From: Collinsella sp.
GTDB lineage: Bacteria > Actinomycetota > Coriobacteriia > Coriobacteriales > Coriobacteriaceae
DNA: 19,348 nt
Assembly: GCA_019414545.1 (NCBI GenBank)
Contig: DXLV01000013.1
Coordinates: 14,339 to 33,686 of the forward strand
Reading direction: 5' to 3'
Part shown: piece after piece, positions 7,421 to 14,634 of the stretch
How positions within the stretch are numbered: position 1 is the stretch's first letter
Layout of the letters: each line of letters starts with the position of its first letter
The notes under the pieces: model-generated
What the model was told of the DNA's origin: nothing
Seen by the model: only the letters and a program-made list of their open reading frames with translations
The model's database searches: none
Made by a program: the position numbers and the translations under genes

Positions 7421-7475
7421 CATCCTTCCTACGATCCGGCTACCGTGCCGGCACACAGCACATCGTAGAAAGGAT
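7421..7475 (-). promoter_or_regulatory. Leader hairpin that buries the ribosome binding site of the FxLYD gene
   Basis: On the - strand RNA, bases 7475-7462 pair with 7435-7422 over 14 bp, all paired with one G-U. Inside it is a second 5-bp stem, CCGGC/GCCGG (7447-7451 and 7436-7440). The Shine-Dalgarno AGGAAGG lies wholly in the 3' arm, a few bases before the ATG at 7416. The pairing would block translation unless melted or remodelled. A further inverted repeat TTAGCT-GAG-AGCTAA (7490-7504) lies just upstream. Confidence 0.6.
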
Positions 7476-7580
7476 TGAACTTGGATTCATTAGCTGAGAG
7501 CTAAGGCTGCGGTAAACGGCCAATGCAGTTATCCAAACGCCGAGCAAACGCACTTTACGCGACCGTCTGTTGGCAGTGCA

Positions 7581-7904
7581 TCAACCCACCGTGACGGATT
7601 CCCCGGTAAAAGCACTGATCATCAACAGGACAAAGAAAACAAGGTAGCTGACACTCAGCAGATACGCAATAATCAGAAAGACGACCCAGCCGACATTGGT
7701 TTTACCGTCGGCACGGCGTTGCTCGCGATTGCGGCAGAGCCAAATCGTCACGCCAATGGCCGCAATCAACAGCACAAGCGCTGCTGCAGCCAGCCCAGCA
7801 AGCACAAACATCACGCCAATGCTCACAGCGATGACCGGAAGCAGCAGCAAACCGCACCCGCATCCACCCGGACTATATACGGCAGACTGTCGGCGTCGTT
7901 CCAT
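7581..7904 (-). CDS. Small two-region membrane protein, unknown function
   Basis: A 107-residue protein with a basic N-terminus (MERRRQ), a Gly/Cys-rich patch (GGCGCG), a long hydrophobic region that could hold two helices (about 18-56), a charged loop (RNREQRRADGKTN) and another hydrophobic region (about 72-96). I recognise no family. I chose the ATG at 7904, with GGAG 5 bases upstream; a GTG at 7910 would overlap the stop of the preceding amidohydrolase as GTGA. The tight junction implies co-translation with the amidohydrolase. No catalytic motif is visible. Confidence 0.65.
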   Translation of the reverse strand: MERRRQSAVYSPGGCGCGLLLLPVIAVSIGVMFVLAGLAAAALVLLIAAIGVTIWLCRNREQRRADGKTNVGWVVFLIIAYLLSVSYLVFFVLLMISAFTGESVTVG

Positions 7905-7906
7905 CG

Positions 7907-9094
7907 TCACTCCAAGCCAAGCAATCGTTTGTAGACATCGAGGCCTTTGAGTAGGATTTCCTCTTCAAAGAGCATGGTATCAGTGTGAAGGGCGCTCGTG
8001 GCATAGGCTGGGCAGCCATCAGCGTCGATCGGGTTTTCTTGTCCCTCTGGCACGCCCGTGCCCAGCAAGAAAAACACGCCCGGCAGATGGCGCTGATAGA
8101 AAGCAAAGTCCTCGGCAATCAGCAGCGGCTCGTCCACGAGCTGCAGCTCGGGCAAGGCAGGCACAATGTGGGCGAACAGCTCGGGGTCGTTATCGACCGG
8201 CGGATAGCCCTCGGCAAAATCGAGGTCATATGTGCAGCCCGTTGCGACGCAGGCATCGTCCAGCACGCGGCGCACGCCCTCGCGCGCGCGGTCGAACATG
8301 TCGTCCGTAAACACACGTAGGCTGCCGGCAACATGGGCCTCCCCCGCCACCGCGTTGCAGACGGTACCGGCCTGCAGCAGGCCAAACTTGCCGATACAGG
8401 GCTCGTCGGTGCCCAGTTCGTCCATCAGCTCGCGCTCGGTAATCAAAAACTTCGCTGCCGCCAACGCGGCATCGTGTGACTCCTCAACCGGCACACCATA
8501 AGTCTTAGCAATATGGATACTCGTACCGTGAATATGGATATGCGTCTCGCTCGAACGCGCCAGCAGCGGACCAGAACAACTCGCCAACGTGCCGGCGGGC
8601 AGATCGGGCCACACGTGGAAGCCGAAGATGCGATCCACCCCGTAGCGCTCGAACACGCCGCTCTCGCACACCGTCTTGGCACCACCAGTCGTCTCCTCGG
8701 CCGGCTGAAACACAAAGAGCACATTGCGCTTAATGGCGCCCGGCTGCTCACGGATCGTACGGTCGACAAAGGTTGCCGCCGAAAGCGCCATGGCCATGTG
8801 TCCATCGTGCCCGCAAGCATGCATCTTGCCGGGATGGGTCGAAGCGAACGCTGCCCCCGTTGCCTCGGCAATGGGCAGCGCATCCATATCGGCGCGAATC
8901 GCCGTGGCATGCGCGGCGCCCGTGCCGGCATCGAAGAAAGCGCAGACGCAGCCGGGGCACGGATGGGTCACCTCGCAGGTGAGCGGTGCCAGCACGCCCT
9001 CGATATAGGCAATGGTTTGCGGAAGATCGAAATCGAGCTCCGGAATGCGATGGAGATCGCGGCGATAGCGACGGAGTTCTTGGAGCTCGGTCAT
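7907..9094 (-). CDS. M20-family amidohydrolase, candidate N-acetyl-diaminopimelate deacetylase
   Basis: A 395-residue metal-dependent amidohydrolase of the M20 family (hippurate hydrolase, IAA-amino acid hydrolase and N-acetyl-LL-diaminopimelate deacetylase type). The metal-binding motifs are all present: RADMDALPI (68-76), HACGHDGH (92-99), PAEET with Glu133/134, FGFHVWPDLP with His160, and SALHTD with His370. The divergent lysine operon uses the acetyl branch (dapH), which needs a deacetylase of just this family; that makes removal of acetyl from N-acetyl-LL-diaminopimelate a good guess, but other N-acyl amino acids are possible. The ATG at 9094 follows AAGGGA at about 8 bases; the frame is open to 9178 but that extension looks unlike a family N-terminus. 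It is followed by a small membrane protein gene. Confidence 0.85.
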   Translation of the reverse strand: MTELQELRRYRRDLHRIPELDFDLPQTIAYIEGVLAPLTCEVTHPCPGCVCAFFDAGTGAAHATAIRADMDALPIAEATGAAFASTHPGKMHACGHDGHMAMALSAATFVDRTIREQPGAIKRNVLFVFQPAEETTGGAKTVCESGVFERYGVDRIFGFHVWPDLPAGTLASCSGPLLARSSETHIHIHGTSIHIAKTYGVPVEESHDAALAAAKFLITERELMDELGTDEPCIGKFGLLQAGTVCNAVAGEAHVAGSLRVFTDDMFDRAREGVRRVLDDACVATGCTYDLDFAEGYPPVDNDPELFAHIVPALPELQLVDEPLLIAEDFAFYQRHLPGVFFLLGTGVPEGQENPIDADGCPAYATSALHTDTMLFEEEILLKGLDVYKRLLGLE

Positions 9095-9242
9095 AGAGGA
9101 TCCCTTCGTGAGGCACATCTGTTGCAACTTATTGTGATACAGGATTGTGGCGCACATGTTTCCAGCATATCCCTGCATTTTTTAAACGTTATATACGAAT
9201 ACTCTTGTTTGGTAAAGTGCAACGTGATAGGGTCTTTACCAC

Positions 9243-9403
9243 TTGATAGAGGCGCGGGCACGAAGAACCGCGGGCGAGCCGGCAGGCTTTGACCCCGTGG
9301 GGAGGCGAAACCCGCCGAACTGGGCTTTTCGGGCACGAACAACCTGGTGGGCCTGTGGGAAACACCCACAGGACTGTCTGCAGCAATGCGGGAGCGCTAT
9401 CCG
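9243..9403 (+). ncRNA. Lysine riboswitch (L box) aptamer
   Basis: All hallmarks of the lysine aptamer can be read by eye. P1 is GATAG (9245-9249) with CTATC (9397-9401). It is followed by AGAGGCGCG and an AGAA segment in place of AGUA, then GGGGAGGCGAAACCCGCCGAA (9299-9319 region) and the P4 hairpin CCTGTGGG/CCCACAGG (9352-9359, 9365-9372). Next come the CTGTC-type junction, the P5 hairpin GCA-gcaa-TGC, and the conserved closing GGAGCGCTATC (9391-9401). It lies directly upstream of the lysA-dapA-dapB-dapH genes, the expected target. Lysine binding should lower expression. A deacetylase gene is divergent and would not be under its control. Confidence 0.93.
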
Positions 9404-9472
9404 GACATTGGGTCCACGCTATGCGGATTCGATGCGCAGATGGCGCCGTCTGGATAGCGAGGTTTACGGGAC
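9395..9472 (+). promoter_or_regulatory. Riboswitch expression platform, translational type
   Basis: Two exclusive pairings are visible. CGCTATCCGGAC (9395-9406), which includes the 3' strand of P1, can pair with GTCTGGATAGCG (9448-9459) over 12 bp with one G-U. A second CGCTAT at 9417-9422, with CC at 9414-9415, can pair instead with ATAGCG-A-GG (9454-9462), covering the GAGG Shine-Dalgarno of lysA. A GGAC/GTCC hairpin (9403-9406, 9412-9415) and a CAGATG/CGTCTG hairpin (9437-9452) lie between. There is no U tract, so a transcription terminator is not seen. Confidence 0.65.
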
Positions 9473-11782
9473 ATGGCATTGACCCCCAACGAGGCATATG
9501 CGGCCAAGCAGCCGTTTGCGGACAAGGAGACACTCGAGCATATCGTCGAGCAGTTCCCCACGCCGTTTCATCTATACGACGAGGCGGGCATCCGCCGCAA
9601 CATGCAAGAAGTGCGCGACGCCTTTGCATGGAACCCGGGCTTTAAGGAATACTTTGCCGTCAAGGCCAACCCCAACCCGGCGCTCATCTCCATTCTCAAC
9701 GAATACGGCTGTGGCTGCGATTGCTCGAGCTATACCGAGCTCATGATCGCCCGCTCGCTGGGCATCACGGGGCATGACATCATGTTCTCGTCCAACGACA
9801 CGCCCGCGGCGGACTTTGAGCTCGCCGACAAGCTGGGTGCCATCGTCAACTTTGACGACATCAGCCACATCGAGTTCTTTGAGCGCGTTGCGGGGCCCAT
9901 CCCCAAGACGGTCAGCTGCCGCTTTAATCCAGGCGGCCTGTTTCAGCTCTCCAACGGCATCATGGACAACCCGGGCGACTCCAAATATGGCATGACCACC
10001 GAGCAGCTCTTCGAAGCCTTCCGCACGCTCAAGGCCAAGGGCGCCGAGCGCTTTGGCATCCACGCATTCCTTGCCAGCAACACCGTCACCAACGACTACT
10101 ACCCCAAGCTCGCTCGCATCCTCTTTGAGCTTGCCGTGCGCCTGGAGCGCGAGACCGGCGCACACGTCGCCTTCATCAATCTGTCCGGCGGCGTTGGTAT
10201 CCCCTATCTGCCCGAGCAGCAGGCCAACGACATCCACGCCATCGGTGAAGGGGTGCACGCGGCCTACGACGAGATCCTGGTTCCCGCCGGCATGGGCGAT
10301 GTGGCGATCTGCACCGAGATGGGTCGCTTTATGATGGGGCCCTACGGCTGCCTGGTCACCAAGGCCATCCACGAGAAGCAGATCTACAAGGACTATATCG
10401 GTGTCGATGCAAGCGCCGTCGATCTGATCCGTCCCGCCATGTATGGCGCTTACCACCACATCACGGTGATGGGTCAGCCGGACGGTCCCGATAAAACCGC
10501 AGCCCCCGTCACGAACACGTACGACATCACGGGCAATCTGTGCGAGAACAATGACAAGTTCGCCATCGACCGCGAGCTGCCGCATATCGACATGGGTGAT
10601 GTGCTCGTGATTCACGACACCGGCGCGCATGGCTACTCCATGGGCTACAACTACAACGGCCGTCTGCGCTCCGCCGAGGTCCTGCTGCGCCCCGATGGCT
10701 CGGCAGACCTCATCCGCCGCGCCGAGCGCCCGGGCGATTACTTTGCCACGCTCGACGTGCTGCCGTGCGGCCGCGAGCTGCTGGCCAAGTCGCGCGCCGA
10801 AAGTGCCCGCCGTCGCGCCCAAGACGAGCGTCTGGCAGTCGCAGCTCAATGGAACAAACGCATCCAGATCGCGGAGGCGAAGGAGAAGAACATGGATATC
10901 AGCAACCTCGAGGGCTCGATCGTCGCCCTCGTCACGCCGTTTAAAAAGGACGGCAGCGTCGACTTTGACGCGCTCGAGCGCCTTATCGATTTCCACTTGC
11001 AAAATGGCACCGATGCCATCCTCACCCTGGGCACCACCGGTGAGAGTGCCACGATGACCGATGACGAGGACAACTCCGTCGTCGCCGCCGTGGTCAAGCA
11101 TGTTGCAGGACGCGTCCCCGTCATCGCCGGCTCGGGCTCCAACTCCACGCAGACCATGCTCACCAAGTCGCTCACCTATCAGGGCTTGGGAGCCGACGGC
11201 CTGCTGCTCATTACCCCCTACTACAACAAGTCCAACGAAGAGGGTATCTACCAGCACTTTAAGACCGTCGCCGATGCCGTGGACATCCCCTGCATCCTGT
11301 ACAACATCCCCGGCCGCTGCGGCTGCGGCATCAGCGAGCGCAACGTAGAGCGCTTGGCCGCGCACCCCAACATCATGGGCATCAAGGAGGCCTCGGGCAA
11401 CGTCGCCTACGCGGCCAAGATCGCCCACCTGCTGTCCGATGACTTCCGCATGTACTCGGGCGAGGACGCCCTCACCGTGCCGCTCATGAGCCTGGGCGCC
11501 TCGGGCACCATCAGTGTGTGGGCCGATGTTCAGCCGCAGCTCGTGCACGACATGTGCCGCGCCTATCTGGACGGCGACGTAGCGCGCGCCCGCGATATCC
11601 AGATTGCCGGCCAGCCGCTCATCAATGCCCTCTTTAGCGAGGTCAACCCCATCCCCGTTAAGGAAGCGCTCGCCCAGATGGGTATGATCGAGGCAAACTA
11701 CCGCATGCCGCTGTGCCCCATGGCCAACGACACGCGAGCCGCACTTACCGATGCTCTGAAGGGAGCTGGTCTGCTTGATTAA
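9473..11782 (+). CDS. lysA-dapA: LysA-DapA fusion: diaminopimelate decarboxylase fused to dihydrodipicolinate synthase
   Basis: One uninterrupted frame of 769 codons. Residues 1-440 are a fold-type III PLP decarboxylase (LysA), with the PLP lysine in YFAVKANPNP (Lys64), NLSGGVGIPY (237-246), TEMGRFMMGP (281-290), the catalytic cysteine in NLCENND (Cys357) and YGAYHHI (324-330). Several motifs differ from classic LysA, suggesting a diverged branch. Residues 441-473 are a charged, Ala/Arg/Gln-rich linker. Residues 474-769 are a complete DapA, with GTTGE (520-524), LYNIPGR (Tyr610) and the Schiff-base lysine in MGIKEASG (Lys638). It would carry the first step after aspartate semialdehyde and the last step of lysine synthesis. 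A strong internal ribosome binding site allows separate DapA. DapB follows with an 8-base overlap. Confidence 0.88.
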   Translation: MALTPNEAYAAKQPFADKETLEHIVEQFPTPFHLYDEAGIRRNMQEVRDAFAWNPGFKEYFAVKANPNPALISILNEYGCGCDCSSYTELMIARSLGITGHDIMFSSNDTPAADFELADKLGAIVNFDDISHIEFFERVAGPIPKTVSCRFNPGGLFQLSNGIMDNPGDSKYGMTTEQLFEAFRTLKAKGAERFGIHAFLASNTVTNDYYPKLARILFELAVRLERETGAHVAFINLSGGVGIPYLPEQQANDIHAIGEGVHAAYDEILVPAGMGDVAICTEMGRFMMGPYGCLVTKAIHEKQIYKDYIGVDASAVDLIRPAMYGAYHHITVMGQPDGPDKTAAPVTNTYDITGNLCENNDKFAIDRELPHIDMGDVLVIHDTGAHGYSMGYNYNGRLRSAEVLLRPDGSADLIRRAERPGDYFATLDVLPCGRELLAKSRAESARRRAQDERLAVAAQWNKRIQIAEAKEKNMDISNLEGSIVALVTPFKKDGSVDFDALERLIDFHLQNGTDAILTLGTTGESATMTDDEDNSVVAAVVKHVAGRVPVIAGSGSNSTQTMLTKSLTYQGLGADGLLLITPYYNKSNEEGIYQHFKTVADAVDIPCILYNIPGRCGCGISERNVERLAAHPNIMGIKEASGNVAYAAKIAHLLSDDFRMYSGEDALTVPLMSLGASGTISVWADVQPQLVHDMCRAYLDGDVARARDIQIAGQPLINALFSEVNPIPVKEALAQMGMIEANYRMPLCPMANDTRAALTDALKGAGLLD
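10873..10894 (+). promoter_or_regulatory. dapA: Internal ribosome binding site and ATG for stand-alone DapA
   Basis: GGAGG (10873-10877) and AAGGAG (10880-10885) precede an ATG at 10892, the latter at the ideal 6-base spacing. The 296-residue product from this start has the normal length and N-terminus of DapA (GSIVALVTPFKKDG). A free DapA may therefore be made, either besides or instead of the fusion's second half. The site also fits an ancestral two-gene layout in which the lysA stop codon has been lost. Confidence 0.75.
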
Positions 11783-12515
11783 GACCGTCATTATGGGAAC
11801 GGGCCGCATGGGCTCGCTGATCCGCACTACCGCCGAGGGCATTGTCAACGCCGCTGGAGAGCCCGTTTTTGACATCGTCGCCCAGATCGGCTTCGACTTG
11901 TCCGAGCTCGAGAGCGCACCGACGGCCGATGTAATCATCGACTTCTCGAACGTCGTGACCTTCGACGCCGTCGTCGCCTATGTCGAGCGTACAGGCGCCG
12001 CATTGGTCTCGGGCACCACGGGCTACACACCCGAGCAGATGGATCGCCTGCGCGAGCTGGGTCAAAACGCCCGCGTCATGCACTCCGGAAATTACTCCAT
12101 CGGTATCGCAGCTCTGCGTCATCTGGTAGCACAGGCCACACGCGAGCTGCCCGGCTTTGACTGCGAAATCGTCGAGACGCACCATAACCAAAAGGTCGAC
12201 GCCCCCAGCGGCACTGCAAAGCTGCTGCTCGACGCCGTGGTCGAGGCCGAGCCTGAGGCTGGCTATCATCCTGTCTACGGTCGCGAGGGCATGTGCGGCG
12301 CACGTGACCCCAAGGAGATCGGTATGCACTCGCTGCGCGGTGGCACCGTCGCCGGCGTGCACGAGGTAAGCTTCTTTGGCCAGGACGAGGAAGTCACGCT
12401 TAGCCATCGCGCCACAAGCCGCCAGATTTTTGTCAACGGCGCTCTGGCCGCCGCTCAAAAGCTCGTCGTCCGCGACCCCGGCTTCTACACCTTCGACCAG
12501 GTCATGTTCGCCTAA
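11775..12515 (+). CDS. dapB: 4-hydroxy-tetrahydrodipicolinate reductase
   Basis: A 246-residue NAD(P)H-dependent reductase that turns hydroxy-tetrahydrodipicolinate into tetrahydrodipicolinate. The nucleotide-binding loop is MGTGRMGS (7-14), the conserved SGTTGY follows at 79-84, and the signature ETHHNQKVDAPSGTA (134-148) holds the catalytic His136/His137 and Lys140. HSLRGG (185-190) is also typical. The start is a TTG at 11775, with AAGGGAG (11759-11765) 9 bases upstream; it gives the usual MIKTVIMGTGRMG beginning. It overlaps the DapA end by 8 bases, so translation is coupled. The length is a little short of the enterobacterial protein but normal for Gram-positive forms. Confidence 0.95.
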   Translation: MIKTVIMGTGRMGSLIRTTAEGIVNAAGEPVFDIVAQIGFDLSELESAPTADVIIDFSNVVTFDAVVAYVERTGAALVSGTTGYTPEQMDRLRELGQNARVMHSGNYSIGIAALRHLVAQATRELPGFDCEIVETHHNQKVDAPSGTAKLLLDAVVEAEPEAGYHPVYGREGMCGARDPKEIGMHSLRGGTVAGVHEVSFFGQDEEVTLSHRATSRQIFVNGALAAAQKLVVRDPGFYTFDQVMFA

Positions 12516-12554
12516 CCAGTTACCTACCGTACCCACGCAAAGGAGAAACAGCAT

Positions 12555-13274
12555 ATGAGTAACGCAGCCGAGATGGATGCCCAGGAGATTATCAATTACA
12601 TCGCCACCGCGCCCAAAAAGACGCCCGTCAAGCTGTATGTGCGCGAGAAGCCCGGCATGAAGGTCCAGTGGGGCAATGCGCACGTCTACGGCGGCCGTCG
12701 TGGCAAGACCGTCTTTGGCGACTGGGAAGAGCTCAAGGCCATCCTCGATGCCAATGCCGACTCCATCGACTACTACGATGTGGAGAACGACTGCCGCAAC
12801 TCTGCCGTGCCCATGCTCGACCTTAAGGGCATCAATGCCCGCATCGAGCCGGGCGCAATCATCCGCGACCGCGTCGAGATCGGCGACCGCGCCGTCATCA
12901 TGATGGGCGCCATCATCAACATCGGCTCCGTTATCGGCGAGGGCTCCATGATCGACATGGGCGCCGTGCTGGGCGGCCGCGCCACCGTGGGTAAGAACTG
13001 CCACATCGGCGCCGGCACCGTGCTGGCAGGCGTTGTGGAGCCCGCCAGCGCCACGCCCGTCATCATCGAGGACGATGTCATGATCGGCGCCAACGCCGTG
13101 GTCTTGGAGGGCGTGCACGTAGGCAAGGGCGCTGTCGTTGCCGCCGGCGCCGTGTGCGTCGAGGATGTCCCCGCCGGTGCCGTCGTGGCCGGCGTCCCCG
13201 CCCGCGTTATCAAGATGCGCGACGAGAAGACCGACAGCAAGACCGGTCTCGAGGAAGGTCTGCGCCAGCTGTAG
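12555..13274 (+). CDS. dapH: Tetrahydrodipicolinate N-acetyltransferase
   Basis: A 239-residue hexapeptide-repeat acetyltransferase that puts an acetyl group from acetyl-CoA on tetrahydrodipicolinate, defining the acetyl branch of lysine synthesis. Residues 3-85 match the DapH-type N-terminal domain (PVKLYVREK, VYGGRRGKTVFGDW). Residues 92-220 are a left-handed beta-helix with repeated I-x-x-G steps (IEPGAIIRD, IGDRAVIMMG, IIEDDVMIGANAVVLEG). The short N-terminus and length separate it from the succinyl-using DapD of proteobacteria. The ATG at 12555 has AAAGGAG 9 bases upstream. It is 39 bases after dapB, last in the riboswitch-controlled operon, and is followed by a hairpin at 13276. Confidence 0.95.
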   Translation: MSNAAEMDAQEIINYIATAPKKTPVKLYVREKPGMKVQWGNAHVYGGRRGKTVFGDWEELKAILDANADSIDYYDVENDCRNSAVPMLDLKGINARIEPGAIIRDRVEIGDRAVIMMGAIINIGSVIGEGSMIDMGAVLGGRATVGKNCHIGAGTVLAGVVEPASATPVIIEDDVMIGANAVVLEGVHVGKGAVVAAGAVCVEDVPAGAVVAGVPARVIKMRDEKTDSKTGLEEGLRQL

Positions 13275-13275
13275 G

Positions 13276-13303
13276 GTTACGCGGTTTTTCCAAACCGCGT
13301 AAC
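13276..13303 (+). terminator. Hairpin after dapH
   Basis: A perfect 12-bp stem (13276-13287 with 13292-13303) with a 4-base loop, starting 2 bases after the dapH stop codon. No U run follows, so it may stabilise the mRNA end or work with the next structured element and not as a classic terminator. Confidence 0.6.
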
Positions 13304-13316
13304 TAGTCGACGCTGC

Positions 13317-13415
13317 AAACGACCCAGAGCGGCAATCTGACGTTCAATCGTCGGGCATGACCAGAAGGTCAATGCCCTCCTCTTTCACGTCACCTTGCTC
13401 GCTCTGGGTCGTTTT
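13317..13415 (+). other. Long structured element downstream of dapH
   Basis: AAACGACCCAGAGCG (13317-13331) pairs perfectly with CGCTCTGGGTCGTTT (13400-13414), a 15-bp stem around 68 bases. Inside are a hairpin with GGGCAT/ATGCCC plus GACC/GGTC and an AGAA loop (13353-13377), and two exclusive pairings of GACG, with CGTC at 13349-13352 or, as TGACGT, with ACGTCA at 13387-13392. The outer stem ends in GTTTTC. It may be a large terminator or a small RNA; the family is not recognised. Confidence 0.45.
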
Positions 13416-13460
13416 CGCTGACGTATGCTCAACCTGTGGGGCAATTCAGCCCTAAACAAG

Positions 13461-13490
13461 AAGGCCGAGGCCCCAAGGAGCTTCGGCCTT
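13461..13490. terminator. Hairpin terminator after the NdpA-like gene
   Basis: AAGGCCGA (13461-13468) pairs with TCGGCCTT (13483-13490), with further pairing inward. On the - strand it follows the stop of the NdpA-like gene by 28 bases and leads into CTTGTTTA; on the + strand it leads into TGCTTTCCC. It ends the - strand gene and may also catch + strand transcripts. Confidence 0.65.
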
Positions 13491-13518
13491 TGCTTTCCCG
13501 CTGTAGGCGTAACGCAAC

Positions 13519-14523
13519 TTATCGATTCTCGATGCTGCCGATGTTTTTGAGTTCGATGGAAATGAGGCCGTTGGGTTCGTTGACGAACTCGATGTACTCG
13601 GAGTTCGAGCCCATCTCGGCCGGAAAGCTGATCTCGATGCCCGTATCGGTACGAATCTTGTGGTTGCGCACGGCCGCACGCTCGACCTGCTTGCGCTCCA
13701 CGGGCACACGCTCGGGCACCTTCTCTTCGGTCAGCGCCGCGCGTACGCTCTCCTTGATGACCGGCTCGTCCTCAAAGACCTCATCGACGATATCCCAGGG
13801 CGGCAGCTCCTCGTCATCCTCAACCTTCTCGGCAACGGCAGCCTTAACCTTAGCGAGCGCTACGGCCGTATTGGCACCGTGCTCCTCGGCGACTTCCTCG
13901 ACCACGCGCGTCACGGTGTCGATGACCTCCTTGCCCGACACGCCCGTATCGCACTGCAGCAGACCGTCGGGAATGAGCATACGGTCCTCGCCGGCAATCT
14001 TGCGCTTCTTGTCCACGTAGCCGATCTCCATGGTGCTCGCGCGCACGATGGCATAGCTCGGCACCTTTTGCGAGGGGTTTGGCAGAATGGCGTAGTGACG
14101 CGCGATGTCGTTGCGCACCTCCCCCTCCTCGCGGCCCACCTCGTGCATAAAAGCCTGCTTGGAGCCCAACAGCATCACGGCAAACCAGCGGGCATCCTCG
14201 TCGTCGTCAAAGTCGGCCACGAGCACGTCGGTAGACTCGGCTTTCTCGGCTTTGGTGAGCTCGGAGGAGATAAACTCCGCAATCTGCTGCGACAGGTCCA
14301 CAAACTCGCGCTCGCCAAAGAAATAGCCCTTGAGCTCGCCGCCAAACGCAGAGTTCTCGGCAAACGTGGCGCGCTTATTGTCGGCCGAGGTTCGTGCGCG
14401 GCGCAGATGCGTGGTCACAAAGTTGCGCACGGTACGGCTCTCGATATCGAGCTCTCGCTGGCTCATGACGTTGACGGCAGAGTCAAAGTCCAGGATATGC
14501 AGAATCGCGTGATTGATTTTCAT
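13519..14523 (-). CDS. Nucleoid-associated protein, NdpA-like
   Basis: A 334-residue protein of the NdpA (YejK) family of nucleoid-associated proteins. The start, MKINHAILHILDF, is the family's signature opening, and FFGEREFVDLSQQIAEF plus the following acidic VLVADFDDDEDARWFAVMLL match the family core. The C-terminal third (about 225-334) is acidic and rich in Glu, Val and Lys. I prefer the ATG at 14523, with GGA about 9 bases upstream; another in-frame ATG at 14532 adds three residues and has no spacing for a ribosome binding site. It is a single-gene unit ending at the hairpin at 13461. In other bacteria the family binds DNA, but its exact task is unclear. Confidence 0.83.
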   Translation of the reverse strand: MKINHAILHILDFDSAVNVMSQRELDIESRTVRNFVTTHLRRARTSADNKRATFAENSAFGGELKGYFFGEREFVDLSQQIAEFISSELTKAEKAESTDVLVADFDDDEDARWFAVMLLGSKQAFMHEVGREEGEVRNDIARHYAILPNPSQKVPSYAIVRASTMEIGYVDKKRKIAGEDRMLIPDGLLQCDTGVSGKEVIDTVTRVVEEVAEEHGANTAVALAKVKAAVAEKVEDDEELPPWDIVDEVFEDEPVIKESVRAALTEEKVPERVPVERKQVERAAVRNHKIRTDTGIEISFPAEMGSNSEYIEFVNEPNGLISIELKNIGSIENR

Positions 14524-14603
14524 ATACGGCATTCCGTTCTAGATCGATTTCGGCACGAACCAGTATAGCGGTCGGGCCCGCCCCAGGCGCATCGAAGCTT
14601 GAT

Positions 14604-14631
14604 GCATCGGGGACAGGTTGCTTTGCACCAA
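14604..14631 (+). repeat. GGGGACAGGTT repeat, copy 2
   Basis: A 28-base element matching copy 3 (15817-15844) at 25 of 28 positions, in the same orientation. Shared parts are GCAT, GGGG, CAGGTT and CTTTGCACCAA. It ends 4 bases before the stop codon end of the Mbeg1-like gene, between that gene and the NdpA-like gene. Confidence 0.7.
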
Positions 14632-14634
14632 TGG

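Noticed and set aside
9243..9482. A 79-codon + strand frame over the riboswitch
   Set aside because: It covers the conserved lysine aptamer, has no ribosome binding site, and its sequence has no protein-like character.
9572..11938. A 788-codon - strand frame opposite the lysA-dapA gene
   Set aside because: It mirrors the codon bias of the real gene (Gly/Ala/Val/Asp-rich), and the + strand has complete LysA and DapA motifs.
11745..13118. A 457-codon - strand frame opposite dapB and dapH
   Set aside because: It is antisense to two well-supported genes and shows no domain; its length follows from the regular hexapeptide repeats in dapH.
13346..13448. A protein-like tail on the - strand (ends GIDLLVMPDD) over the structured element
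   Set aside because: It has a stop close upstream, no ATG, and fewer than about 35 codons; the stem structure explains the base pattern better. A gene remnant cannot be fully excluded.
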